The translations under genes and the position numbers were made by a program. DNA of 64,000 bases from an uncultured Coriobacteriaceae bacterium (GTDB taxonomy: Bacteria; Actinomycetota; Coriobacteriia; Coriobacteriales; Atopobiaceae), in NCBI GenBank assembly GCA_902777325.1, contig CACYTH010000001.1, positions 124,001 to 188,000 of the forward strand, in the 5' to 3' direction. This document shows, one piece after another, positions 8,401 to 16,260 of the stretch (position 1 is its first letter; each line of letters opens with the position of its first letter). A model generated the notes under the pieces. It searched no databases. It was not told the origin of the DNA and saw only the letters and a program-made list of their open reading frames with translations.

Positions 8401-8428
8401 GGCGGCGCGCCATGAACGACGCGCCGCC
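8401..8428 (-). terminator. Terminator of the first LuxR-SDR-PanB-like module
   Basis: Perfect 9-bp GC stem (8401-8409 with 8420-8428), 31 bp after the PanB-like stop, followed on the minus strand by TCCCTTT. Confidence 0.6.
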
Positions 8429-8459
8429 CCGGAGGAACGCTGGATGTGCCTCAGAAGGC

Positions 8460-9338
8460 TTACGCCTCGAACTCGTCCATCATCTTGTTGAACTTCTCGA
8501 GCTCCTCGGGATCCATGTGGTAGCCATGCTTGTCCTCGGGATAGTCGCCGTCGCGCACGAGGTCGGCCCAGTCGGCGTAGGCCTCGCAGAGGAACGGCAG
8601 CAGCTCGGCGGTGCAGACGGCGTGGGACGCCGGCTTGGGCATGACGCCGAAGGTGTCCATGTCAACCATCTCGGAGCCGTCGCAGGGGGCGCCACCGGCG
8701 ATGGAGATGACGGGCACGCGCAGGGTCTCGGCGATCTTCTGGGAGACCTCCATCGGCGTGAGCTCGATGGTCATGGCGCCCATGCCGTTCTCCTGGTACT
8801 CGTAGCCCCACTTGAAGATCTTGAAGGCCTCCTCGGCCGTCTTGCCGACGCGCTTGTAGCCGGTGGCGTTGGTCTGCCAGCCGGAGATGGCGCCGATGTG
8901 GCCGAAGGTGGGGATGTAGTTGTCGGACATGTGCTTGAGGACGTCGTTGGTCACGCCCATGGGCAGCATGGAGTCGGCACCGTCAAAGACCCACTCGCCG
9001 CCCCAACGGACCGCCATGTCCTTGTTGGCGTAGGCAGCGATGGGCATGTAGAAGTTGATGTGGATGATGGAGGCGTACTCGCGGAACTTGCGGATGGTGA
9101 GGCCGGAGGTCTTGAGGGCCAGGTCGAAGTCGGCGGAGGTGCGCAGGCTCATCATGTCGGGGATGCGGCAGATGTCGCAGCCGACCATCTCGGCGGCCAT
9201 CGCAAAGAAGGGGCCGAGCTCTGCGGGGCACATCTGGACGAGCTTCTCGCCCTTGTCCTTCTGCTTCTGCAGGTAGGCGAGGTTCTTGCGGGTGCGATGA
9301 TGGGTGGACATGGAGATGTTGGCGGTCTTCTCAGCCAT
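8460..9338 (-). CDS. PanB-like protein (ketopantoate hydroxymethyltransferase superfamily), copy 1
   Basis: 292-residue protein related to PanB, which moves a hydroxymethyl group between methylene-THF and a 2-oxoacid. Aligned by eye with E. coli PanB, the C-terminal half is clear: FGHIGAISGWQTNATGYK matches the CGHLG...GGYK region, TIELTPMEV keeps the catalytic glutamate of LECVPVEL, and APCDGSEMVDMDTFG matches the DGQ...HD.FG region. The N-terminal metal and substrate residues of PanB (GDSLG, ADLPF, VKIEG) are not conserved. It is therefore unlikely to be the pantothenate enzyme and may do a retro-aldol C1 transfer on another substrate. RBS AAAGGAGC. It is the last gene of the first module. 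Confidence 0.75.
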   Translation of the reverse strand: MAEKTANISMSTHHRTRKNLAYLQKQKDKGEKLVQMCPAELGPFFAMAAEMVGCDICRIPDMMSLRTSADFDLALKTSGLTIRKFREYASIIHINFYMPIAAYANKDMAVRWGGEWVFDGADSMLPMGVTNDVLKHMSDNYIPTFGHIGAISGWQTNATGYKRVGKTAEEAFKIFKWGYEYQENGMGAMTIELTPMEVSQKIAETLRVPVISIAGGAPCDGSEMVDMDTFGVMPKPASHAVCTAELLPFLCEAYADWADLVRDGDYPEDKHGYHMDPEELEKFNKMMDEFEA

Positions 9339-9377
9339 GGTGGCTCCTTTCGAGAAGTGGTGCGCTTGCGTGCGAAG

Positions 9378-9411
9378 GCGCACCTGGGCACGACCGGCCT
9401 CCCAGGTGCGC
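9378..9411 (-). repeat. Intra-operon hairpin
   Basis: Perfect 11-bp inverted repeat (9378-9388 with 9401-9411) between the 72-residue protein gene and the PanB-like gene, without a T-run. It is a candidate RNA processing or stability element. Confidence 0.45.
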
Positions 9412-9423
9412 AAATGGTTGACG

Positions 9424-9642
9424 TTACTCGGCGTCGAGGGCGTCGAGACGGGCGATGATCTCGTTGATGGTCTCCTTGGGAAGGCCGACCTGCGGGAACT
9501 TGAGCAGGGTCTTCATCTTCATGCCGGCGACGGGGCCGAGCTCGGGGTTGTCAACGAAGCCAGGGACATACTCGTCGATGATGGCGACGGCGCGCTCGTC
9601 CTTGAGGACGTCACGGAGCTTGCTCTTGCTGTTGATGGCCAT
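9424..9642 (-). CDS. Small helical protein, 72 residues, paralogue of the 25506-25721 product
   Basis: 72-residue acidic, helix-rich protein without cysteines or membrane segments. It aligns with the 71-residue product at 25506-25721: AIIDEYVPGF matches AIISEYSAGF, then a Pro four residues later, then GMKMKTLLKFPQ matches GLTLRKLASFPQ, and both end in an I-x-ARL-x-A helix. I do not know a named family; it faintly recalls short helical modules at the C-termini of some glycosidases. It lies between the SDR and PanB-like genes with a good GGGAAG site, so it may be a subunit or scaffold for one of them. Confidence 0.7.
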   Translation of the reverse strand: MAINSKSKLRDVLKDERAVAIIDEYVPGFVDNPELGPVAGMKMKTLLKFPQVGLPKETINEIIARLDALDAE

Positions 9643-9718
9643 GGTGCTTCCCTTCTCTTATCTTGCTTGCCGCTCTTCTCCCGTTTGCACGGGGTATTGC
9701 CAAAGTTGCGTTGCGATC

Positions 9719-10618
9719 CTAGGCGTGCAGGCCGCCCTCCATCGTGTAGCTCCAGGGCTTCTCCTGGAAGGAGAGGCCAGCGCCACCGCAGACGTCGACG
9801 ACGCTGCCGTACATGAAGTCGGAGACATGCGTGCACATGGTTGCGATCATGCGGGCCATCATGTCGGGCGTGGAGGCCACGGGGGCATCGGCCAGGGTCA
9901 TCTGGTCGTGCTGCCAGGCGGCGCCGTACTTCTCGACCGTCTTGATGCAGTTGGCGATGGCGCCCGGGGTGACCATGCCGCCGGGGGCGACGCAGTTCAC
10001 GTTGATGCCGTACTGCTTGAGCTCCTTGGCGATGCCGCGGGTCATGCCAATGACGCCGGCCTTGGCGGCGTTGTACGGGGTCATCATGGCGAGCTTGGCC
10101 ATATCCTGGCCCTTGTAGGCCACCGATGCGATGGTGACGATCTTGCCGCCGTGCTTGGCGCGCACCATGGAGCGGGCGCAGGCCTGCACGAGGAAGTACT
10201 GGCCCTTCATGTCGGTGTCGATGATGTCGTCGTAGAGCTCCTCGTCCATGTCGAGGAAGGCGCGCGCCTGCCAGGTGGCTGCCACCGGCACGCAGATGTC
10301 CACGGGGCCGAAGGTCTCCTCGGCAAACCTGACGAGCTCCTCGGAGGCGGCCACGTCACGGGTGTCGTAGGGATGATAGACGATGTCCTTGCGACCGAGG
10401 TCCTCGAGTGCCTCGGTGGCCATCTCTCCCCACTCCTCGGAGCGCGCGCCAAAGACGACCTTGGCGCCAAGCTCGGCCAGGCGGTTGACCACGAACATTG
10501 CCAGGCCCACCGAGCCCGAGACGACCGCCACCTTGCCACTCAGGTCCATAAGCTCGGAAAACGGCTCGACGTCCTCCAGGCTGTCGGACGACATGTCAAA
10601 CAGATCCTCTTTGTCCAT
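9719..10618 (-). CDS. SDR-family protein with a degenerate cofactor motif
   Basis: 299-residue SDR. The catalytic Ser165 and Y182-N-A-A-K186 are present, and the fold is clear from INVNCVAPGG and MYGSVVDVCGG. The glycine motif, normally TGxxxGxG, reads SGSVGLAM at 34-41, and the NNAG element reads VPVAAT at 110-115. Cofactor binding may be altered or lost. About 27 extra N-terminal residues precede the first strand, as in the SDR of the second module (16261-17202), its closest relative here. The start MDKEDLFD at 10618 follows AAAGGAACC. The 178-bp gap upstream contains a TATGGGCA/TGGGTAT pair, so this gene may have its own promoter inside the module. Confidence 0.85.
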   Translation of the reverse strand: MDKEDLFDMSSDSLEDVEPFSELMDLSGKVAVVSGSVGLAMFVVNRLAELGAKVVFGARSEEWGEMATEALEDLGRKDIVYHPYDTRDVAASEELVRFAEETFGPVDICVPVAATWQARAFLDMDEELYDDIIDTDMKGQYFLVQACARSMVRAKHGGKIVTIASVAYKGQDMAKLAMMTPYNAAKAGVIGMTRGIAKELKQYGINVNCVAPGGMVTPGAIANCIKTVEKYGAAWQHDQMTLADAPVASTPDMMARMIATMCTHVSDFMYGSVVDVCGGAGLSFQEKPWSYTMEGGLHA

Positions 10619-10796
10619 GGCGGTTCCTTTCCCCAAAGCGAGTACTGCGACCTTGGGAACAGTATCCCGCCCCGCCGTTTGCCGGGTTATGGGCAAGAGT
10701 GGGTATAGCTCATACCTAGTATTCAGTATTTGCACAGGTAAACGGTAGTTTTTTTCGAGCTTGCGTCGAATGCTGGCACAGGTCCCACCCCAAGCC

Positions 10797-11216
10797 CTAC
10801 TGTGCGCAGGCCCAGATGCGGATCTTGCGCTCGCGCACGTCGCGCTCGAGGAAGGCCAGATCCTGGCCAAAGAAGCGCTTGACCTCGTCCAAGGTCGAGT
10901 TCTGGCGCCTCGCGATGGCCTCGCCCTCGGCGAGCAGCTCCTCGGGCGTCACCGTGAAGTCCAGCTTCTTGGTGAGGTCCTTAAGCACGAGCGGCTCCTT
11001 GACCTCGAAGACCGCCGCCTCCACGAGGGCGTCCTTCTGCTCCTCGAGCTCCATGTCGGGAAAGAGGTGCGTCTCGGCCCCCGTCATCTGGGCGTAGATC
11101 ATGCGGTGCTTCATGTCGGCGCGCACGCGGTAGAGCTCCTCCTCCACGTCCTCCTGCGGCACCTCGATGTCGTAGGCGAGCACGTAGGCGCGCCACGCCT
11201 CCTCGCTGTAGCTCAT
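10797..11216 (-). CDS. Small trigger factor C-domain-like protein
   Basis: 139-residue charged helical protein. The C-terminal part, about residues 85-135, resembles the trigger factor C-terminal (SurA-like) chaperone domain, with the pattern FTVTPEEL...DEVKRFFGQDLAFLERDVRERK. No ribosome-binding or peptidyl-prolyl isomerase domain is present. The start overlaps the stop of the divergent GroEL gene by 4 bp, so the two are translationally coupled. I infer a chaperone that handles products of this module. The family call rests on pattern recognition only. Confidence 0.6.
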   Translation of the reverse strand: MSYSEEAWRAYVLAYDIEVPQEDVEEELYRVRADMKHRMIYAQMTGAETHLFPDMELEEQKDALVEAAVFEVKEPLVLKDLTKKLDFTVTPEELLAEGEAIARRQNSTLDEVKRFFGQDLAFLERDVRERKIRIWACAQ

Positions 11217-12871
11217 CGCGCACCTCCCACATGGAACGCCTCGGCAAGGCTCGGGGCTTCGCCCTTGACCGGCGTGACTCCCGCCTCGCTCACCAGCAGC
11301 GTCTCCGCCACGGAGAAGGCCGCCTCCAGCGCCGAGCGCGTCACACGCACCGGATCGATGATGCCCGCCTCAAGCATGTCGACGTAGCGATTCCTCGAGG
11401 CATCGTAGCCCGTTCCCGCAGGCGCGTCACGCAGGCGCTCGACCACCACGAGGCCGCTCGCGCCGGCGTTTGCCGCGATGCGCAACAGAGGTGCCTGGCA
11501 GGCCCCGATGGCAATCCGCACGCCCGTGCGCTCGTCCCCCTCGAGGCCGCGGGCCAGCTCCTCGAGCGCCGGCACCACCGTCAGCAGCGCGACGCCTCCA
11601 CCGGCCACCACGCCCTCCTCGAAGGCGGCGCGGGCCGCGTTGACGGCGTCCTCCACGCGCATCTTGCGCTCCCACTGCTCAGCCTCGGTCACGCCGCCCA
11701 CGGCAATCGTGGCAACGCCCGAGACAAACGATGCCAGGCGCTCTGCATGGCGCTTGCGGTTGAACTCGTACTCGGTGCTCTCCGCACGGAAGCGCAGCTC
11801 GGCCACGCGACGATCGATGGCCTCCTGGTCGCCCTGTCCGCCCGAGATGATGGTGCGCTTGCGCGTGACCTTGACGCGCTCGGCGGAGCCCAGCATCTCG
11901 CGCGTGACCTCGCGGATGGAGAGGCCCATCGCCTCGCTCACAAACATGCCGCCCGTCTGTACGGCGATGTCGTCCAGACGCCACTGCCGGCCCTCGCCGT
12001 ATGCCGGGGCCTGCACGCAGGCGACGTTCATGTCACCCTCGATCTTGTTGCGCATGACCAGCGCGAGCGCGTCTCCCTCGATCCCATCGCAGATCACCAG
12101 GATGTCGCGTCCGTCCTCCGCCGCGCAGATGAGCGCGGGGATGATGTCCTGCGCATCCTCGAACTTCTTGTCGCAGATGAGGATGTAGGGTTCCTCGAGC
12201 ACCGCCTCGCCGGAGCGCGTGTCGGTGGCCATGTGCGGCGAGACCAGCCCGCGGTCGAAGACGATGCCCTCGTCCACGGTGAGTGTGGTCTCCATGCGCT
12301 GCGAGTCGTCCACGTTGACCACGCCCTCGAGCCCCACACGGTACAGGGCCTCCCCCACCATCGCGCCGAGCTTCTCGTCCTGGCACGAGATGGTGGCCAC
12401 ATGGGCGATGTCCCCCTCGGTCGTCACGGGAACGGCCGAAGCCGCGAGCCTGCTCACAGCCAGCTCGCCCGCCCGCTTGATCCCCCGATGCAGCGCCAGC
12501 GGGTCGGCTCCCGCGGCAATGTTGCGGAAGGCATCCTGCAGCAGCGCCTGGGCAAGCACGATCGCCGTGGTGGTCCCGTCGCCCGCCTCGTCGTTGGCCT
12601 TGACAGCGGCCTCCTTCATGAGTTGGGCACCCATGTTCTTGACCGGGTCGGCAAACGAGATCTCCTTGGCGATGGTCACGCCATCGTTGGTGATGAGCAC
12701 GGGCGCACCGGCGCCGGCACGCTCGCCGTAGTCGGCCCCGTAGCGGCTGGCCTTCTGGTGCATGGCAACGTTGCGACCCTTGGGCCCCAGCGTGGCGCTC
12801 ACCGCGTCCGCGAGTTCGTCGATACCTGCGAGCAGAGCCTGGCGAGCCGCCTCGCCCTGAATGATTGCCAT
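11213..12871 (-). CDS. Divergent GroEL-type chaperonin
   Basis: 552-residue group I chaperonin paralogue. ATP-site elements are intact: ATLGPKGRNV near residue 27, GDGTTTAIVLAQAL and the C-terminal VVAGGGVALL. Compared with ordinary GroEL it has an insertion of about 13 residues before ITNDGVTIAKEI (region MHQKASRYGADYGERAGAG) and lacks the Gly-Gly-Met tail. There is no groES next to it and no CIRCE-type repeat before it. It follows a LuxR regulator by 15 bp and overlaps a trigger-factor-like gene. I infer a specialised chaperonin expressed with the metabolic module rather than the main heat-shock copy. Confidence 0.9.
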   Translation of the reverse strand: MAIIQGEAARQALLAGIDELADAVSATLGPKGRNVAMHQKASRYGADYGERAGAGAPVLITNDGVTIAKEISFADPVKNMGAQLMKEAAVKANDEAGDGTTTAIVLAQALLQDAFRNIAAGADPLALHRGIKRAGELAVSRLAASAVPVTTEGDIAHVATISCQDEKLGAMVGEALYRVGLEGVVNVDDSQRMETTLTVDEGIVFDRGLVSPHMATDTRSGEAVLEEPYILICDKKFEDAQDIIPALICAAEDGRDILVICDGIEGDALALVMRNKIEGDMNVACVQAPAYGEGRQWRLDDIAVQTGGMFVSEAMGLSIREVTREMLGSAERVKVTRKRTIISGGQGDQEAIDRRVAELRFRAESTEYEFNRKRHAERLASFVSGVATIAVGGVTEAEQWERKMRVEDAVNAARAAFEEGVVAGGGVALLTVVPALEELARGLEGDERTGVRIAIGACQAPLLRIAANAGASGLVVVERLRDAPAGTGYDASRNRYVDMLEAGIIDPVRVTRSALEAAFSVAETLLVSEAGVTPVKGEAPSLAEAFHVGGAR

Positions 12872-12886
12872 GTGAAACCTTCCGTC

Positions 12887-13645
12887 CTACTTGCCCAGGA
12901 GCTTGACCAGCAGCTCCTGCTTGTTGTCCACGCCCAGCTTGCGGTAGATGTGGGCGATGTGCTTGTTTGCCGTCCCCAGCGATATGTGCAGCTCGCGCGC
13001 GATGTAGACCGGCTTTATGCCCTGGCAGAGCAGGTCGAGGACCTCGCACTCGCGCGGGGTGAGGTCAACCGCTCCGGCCACGCCGTCCCACATGCGCACC
13101 TGCCCGGTGGGCCGCACGAAGAGGTTCTTGTAGAGGTTGCTCAGGTGTGCCGTGAGCAAGCGCACCACCTCCACCTCGCGAGCCGCGAACGAGCCGTCGT
13201 TCAGGCGGTCGAGACAGAAGGTGGTTGCTGGGGACCCCTTGAGGTCGAAGAGGGTGAACGAGAGGCTCTGCGAGAGGTTGCGCGGCTTGATGTAGTTGTC
13301 CATGAAGTCGTCGTGGATCCAGTCGATGTCGTGCCAGTCGATGAGGTCGATGTAGCCCCTCCCCTCGATCTCGAAGGCGTCGCTCGAAAGGCTGAAGTCA
13401 TCGGTCACGGACTTGGAGTAGTAGTTGAGATACATCCGCGACCAACGCTCGGGGAAGCCCACGAAGTGCTTGCGCACGATCTTGCGGTTGCCGTCGAGCA
13501 TGAGGAAGAGTGCCTGGTCGTAGGGCACGAGGTCGGCGATCCTCTCGATCACGCGCCTGCAGAATCGGTAGGGCTCGTGCACACTCCCGCAATCCAGCAC
13601 AAAGTCGCTGCACTGCTTCCAAGGTATGGACGTCCTCTCGCTCAC
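12887..13645 (-). CDS. LuxR-family transcriptional regulator, module 1
   Basis: About 252 residues. An N-terminal sensor-like region of roughly 190 residues has no confident family match, and a C-terminal LuxR HTH occupies about 195-240 (LTPRECEVLDLL...LGTANKHIAHIYRKLGV). It is first in the unit with the GroEL-like gene. The GTG at 13645 (VSERTS) was chosen because GGGAGG is nine bases upstream; GTG 13651 and ATG 13678 are alternatives. A TATGGGCA word lies 61 bp upstream, and a TGGGTAT word just beyond, so autoregulation is possible. A paralogue heads the second module. Confidence 0.85.
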   Translation of the reverse strand: MSERTSIPWKQCSDFVLDCGSVHEPYRFCRRVIERIADLVPYDQALFLMLDGNRKIVRKHFVGFPERWSRMYLNYYSKSVTDDFSLSSDAFEIEGRGYIDLIDWHDIDWIHDDFMDNYIKPRNLSQSLSFTLFDLKGSPATTFCLDRLNDGSFAAREVEVVRLLTAHLSNLYKNLFVRPTGQVRMWDGVAGAVDLTPRECEVLDLLCQGIKPVYIARELHISLGTANKHIAHIYRKLGVDNKQELLVKLLGK

Positions 13646-13977
13646 CGCCACTCGCCTCCCACCGCGGCTGACCCCCATCGGACGTGCAGGGCCATTGTCT
13701 CAGCATATGGGCAGAAATGAGATACCCAATTCTGACCATATCCGCATGTGGTGATAGCGGTCCGTCCAGCAGCTTTGCTTCCCGCGCCTGCCGTCGGGTG
13801 ACAGCCCATGGCGTCCCCCGGCTCGCACCATCCGGCGTTGCCGGTCGCCAGGACTGCCATGGGACGCACGACCTCGCAGATGGAGCGTACGATATGGGGG
13901 TGCCTGGCCGTCACAACCCTACAAACCGCCCCGCCCCTCACCACAAGAACGGCCACCCGTGATCAAGGAGGAAGTGT
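13646..13977. other. Divergent intergenic region, LuxR to NUDIX
   Basis: 332 bp without a credible gene. It contains TATGGGCA (13706-13713) and ATACCCA (13722-13728) on the LuxR side, and CGATATGGG (13890-13898) on the NUDIX side. Promoters for both genes must lie here. Confidence 0.4.
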
Positions 13978-14574
13978 ATGCAAGTCTCTGACGTGAGAGA
14001 AGCCCTCGTACGGGCCGAGCGAACCTCCCCACACGAGGCGGCCGTGCTGATTCCCCTTGTGGAGACCCCCGACGGCCTTGGAATCCTGCTCGAAGTCCGT
14101 GCACTCACCCTCGACGTACAGCCTGGTGAGGTGTGCCTCCCCGGAGGCCGTATCGAGGCAAGCGAGACACCCCAGGAGGCTGCGGTCCGCGAGACCTGCG
14201 AGGAACTCCTCGTATCGCCCGGGCAGATTGAAATCGTCGGCTCCATGGGCCCTCAGCCCGGACCGGGTGGCATGCCCCTGCACGTGTTCGTCGGAACCTT
14301 GGGCGGGTACGAGGGCACCTGCTCGGCCGACGAGGTGGACCGCACCTTCGCGCTCTCGCTTGACTGGCTGCTCTCGCACGAACCCGAAACCTATGACGTC
14401 ACACTTTCGCCGAGCTATCCCGATGACTATCCATGGGAGCTGGTCCCGGGCGGACGAGGCTATCCTTGGCGCGCACGAACGAATCGTGTGCCCTTCTATC
14501 GGGAAACCGAGCCGCTCGTCTGGGGTGCCACCGCACGGGTGCTCGCTCGCTTTGCCAGCCTTCTCAGGGCCTAG
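13978..14574 (+). CDS. NUDIX hydrolase, CoA pyrophosphatase-like
   Basis: 198-residue NUDIX protein with an intact Nudix box at about residues 57-79 (GRIEASE, then R71-E72-T-C-E75-E76). Upstream EVCLPGGR and the overall layout resemble NudL-type coenzyme A pyrophosphatases. The family cleaves nucleoside diphosphate derivatives in the cytoplasm with a divalent metal. GGAGGAAGTGT precedes the ATG. It is one of few plus-strand genes in this part and has a hairpin after it. Exact substrate is uncertain; a link with CoA turnover would be notable beside PanB-like genes but is speculation. Confidence 0.85.
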   Translation: MQVSDVREALVRAERTSPHEAAVLIPLVETPDGLGILLEVRALTLDVQPGEVCLPGGRIEASETPQEAAVRETCEELLVSPGQIEIVGSMGPQPGPGGMPLHVFVGTLGGYEGTCSADEVDRTFALSLDWLLSHEPETYDVTLSPSYPDDYPWELVPGGRGYPWRARTNRVPFYRETEPLVWGATARVLARFASLLRA

Positions 14575-14590
14575 GACAGAAGGGCCTCAC

Positions 14591-14621
14591 GACCGCAGGC
14601 ACCCATGTGGCGCCTGCGGTC
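14591..14621. terminator. Hairpin between convergent genes
   Basis: Perfect 10-bp stem (14591-14600 with 14612-14621) 17 bp after the NUDIX stop, positioned to serve both convergent genes. Confidence 0.55.
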
Positions 14622-14694
14622 GGCAACCGCCTCGACAGGCTGCTCCGCGGCAGGAATCGCGCCGAACGTCCGGCACGCCAATGCTACGCACGGC

Positions 14695-15210
14695 TCACTC
14701 CCGTAGAAGTCGTTTGACTTCGGCGCAGACGCGTTCGTCGTCGCGAGGCCAGAGGTGCCGCAGCTCTGGCTCTATGCGCGTGCGCACCAGGCGCTCGCGG
14801 TCGGCATGCGCGAGTCCCTGCGCCAGGGTTCGCCCCTCGGCAGCCGCACGGCTCATCTCGCCGAAGTTGTGATACGGAAGCCGGCCCTCCCCCATCTCCT
14901 GAGTCAAGAACGCCACGAGCGAGAGGTATTCCATTGCGTCCTCGGGAAGGTCGTCCTCGGCAATACCCAGCCCTTCCGCAGAGGTGAGCAACCAGAGCGT
15001 AGGCCCCGACAGCACCAGAAAGCTGTCGGGGCGCAATGCTGACAGACGCTCAGTCAGACTGGCGAGGGGCAGCCCCGCGTCGAGCGCAGCCTGAAGCGCA
15101 TCCACAAAGGCACGCCTGCTGGGATGCGGCATCATGCCAAGCGCATGGTAGTCCGCCACCTCGCAGGCAGCCTCACCCAAGGCCTCGAGCAATTCCTCAC
15201 CCTTTGCCAT
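14695..15210 (-). CDS. Hypothetical protein, 171 residues
   Basis: I do not recognise this protein. It is soluble, helical and acidic-to-neutral, with no signal peptide, metal motif or repeats. Coding support comes from GC-rich third positions, the GGAGGCG site upstream of the ATG at 15210, and the absence of a better frame. It lies between a convergent NUDIX gene and the second PanB-like gene, downstream of that gene's terminator, so it is probably a single-gene unit. Confidence 0.7.
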   Translation of the reverse strand: MAKGEELLEALGEAACEVADYHALGMMPHPSRRAFVDALQAALDAGLPLASLTERLSALRPDSFLVLSGPTLWLLTSAEGLGIAEDDLPEDAMEYLSLVAFLTQEMGEGRLPYHNFGEMSRAAAEGRTLAQGLAHADRERLVRTRIEPELRHLWPRDDERVCAEVKRLLRE

Positions 15211-15226
15211 AACGCCTCCTTTGGAA

Positions 15227-15255
15227 GAGGGGACGCCTGCTTAGGGCGCCCCCTC
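15227..15255 (-). terminator. Terminator of the second LuxR-SDR-PanB-like module
   Basis: Stem of GAGGGG and CGCC paired with GGCG and CCCCTC around one mismatch, about 50 bp after the second PanB-like stop. Confidence 0.5.
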
Positions 15256-15308
15256 GATAGTACGTCTCTGCGCGATCAGATCACGCGCACATCCGGATGT
15301 CTCCAGCC

Positions 15309-16175
15309 CTAGTGGACGTCCTTGTCCACCATGTCCTTGAACTTGGCGAGCTCCTCCGGATCCATGGAGAAGCCGTGCTCGGGCAGCGGGTACTTGCGTT
15401 CCTTGACCTCGCTGATGAACTCCTTGTAGGCGGCGACGGCGATCTGCGGGAGGTTGGCGTACTGCTTGGCGTGCACGGTGACCGGCGGGACGATGCCGAG
15501 CAGGTCCCACACCACCATCTCGGAGCCGTCGCACGGGGCGCCAGCGGCGACACCCACCACGGGGACGGTGAGCTTCTCGGCGATGGTCTGGGCGACCTCG
15601 GCGGGAACGAGCTCGATGGTCATACCCTTCATGCCGCACTCCTGATACTCGTAGGCAGTGCGGTAGACCTTGAAGGCCTCATCTGCGGTCTTGGCGATCC
15701 GCTTGTAACCACCGATGTTGCCGGTCTGCCAGCCGGAGAGGGCGCCGACGTGACCAAAGATGGGCACGTGGTTGTCGGCGAGGAACTGCAGCTTGTCGTT
15801 GGTGATGCCCATGATCAGGATGGAGTCGGCCTGATCGGCCATGAGCTTCGTGGTGGTCTCGAGGGCGCTCCTGTTGTCTGCGACGGTGAAGGTCTCGCAC
15901 ACGACGTTGAAATGCGAGTACGGGGCCATCTTGCGCACCTGGCGCAGGTGGCTCTGGAGGTTGGCGGAGCGCTCGATGGCGTTCTCGCCGGGAGCCACGA
16001 AGCGGATGATGTCGGCACCGGCTGCGTCGGCCCATGCGCTGAACAGGGGATCGAGGTTGCCGGGGCCGACCATAGAGATGAGCTCACCCTTGTTCTTCAT
16101 CTGCTGGAGGTGCCAGATGGTCTTGCGACCCTTGTGCATCAGGCTGGTCTCGACCTTCTGAGTGTTCTCTGCCAT
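15309..16175 (-). CDS. PanB-like protein (ketopantoate hydroxymethyltransferase superfamily), copy 2
   Basis: 288-residue paralogue of the product at 8460-9338. Shared elements are FGHVGALSGWQTGNIGGYKR, TIELVPAEV with the putative catalytic glutamate, and APCDGSEMVVWDLLG; both end in a PEELxKF helix after a conserved Tyr-Pro-Leu/Glu stretch. The N-terminal half is diverged from both PanB and copy 1 (APGENAIERSANLQSH against PDMMSLRTSADFDLA), which suggests different substrates for the two copies. RBS AAAGGAGC six to eight bases before the ATG at 16175. It follows an SDR gene directly. Confidence 0.75.
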   Translation of the reverse strand: MAENTQKVETSLMHKGRKTIWHLQQMKNKGELISMVGPGNLDPLFSAWADAAGADIIRFVAPGENAIERSANLQSHLRQVRKMAPYSHFNVVCETFTVADNRSALETTTKLMADQADSILIMGITNDKLQFLADNHVPIFGHVGALSGWQTGNIGGYKRIAKTADEAFKVYRTAYEYQECGMKGMTIELVPAEVAQTIAEKLTVPVVGVAAGAPCDGSEMVVWDLLGIVPPVTVHAKQYANLPQIAVAAYKEFISEVKERKYPLPEHGFSMDPEELAKFKDMVDKDVH

Positions 16176-16260
16176 GGTGGTGCTCCTTTCGCTTGTTGTC
16201 GGGCAAATGCCCGCCATTCGATAAGTTGGTGAGGCCCACAGGGAGCCTGGTCAAGAGGGA

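Noticed and set aside
8460..9338. Assignment as the pantothenate enzyme PanB
   Set aside because: Key N-terminal PanB residues are missing, no panC or panD is adjacent, and there are two diverged copies.
11213..12871. Assignment as the housekeeping groEL
   Set aside because: No groES, no CIRCE-type operator, altered N-terminal region and no GGM tail.
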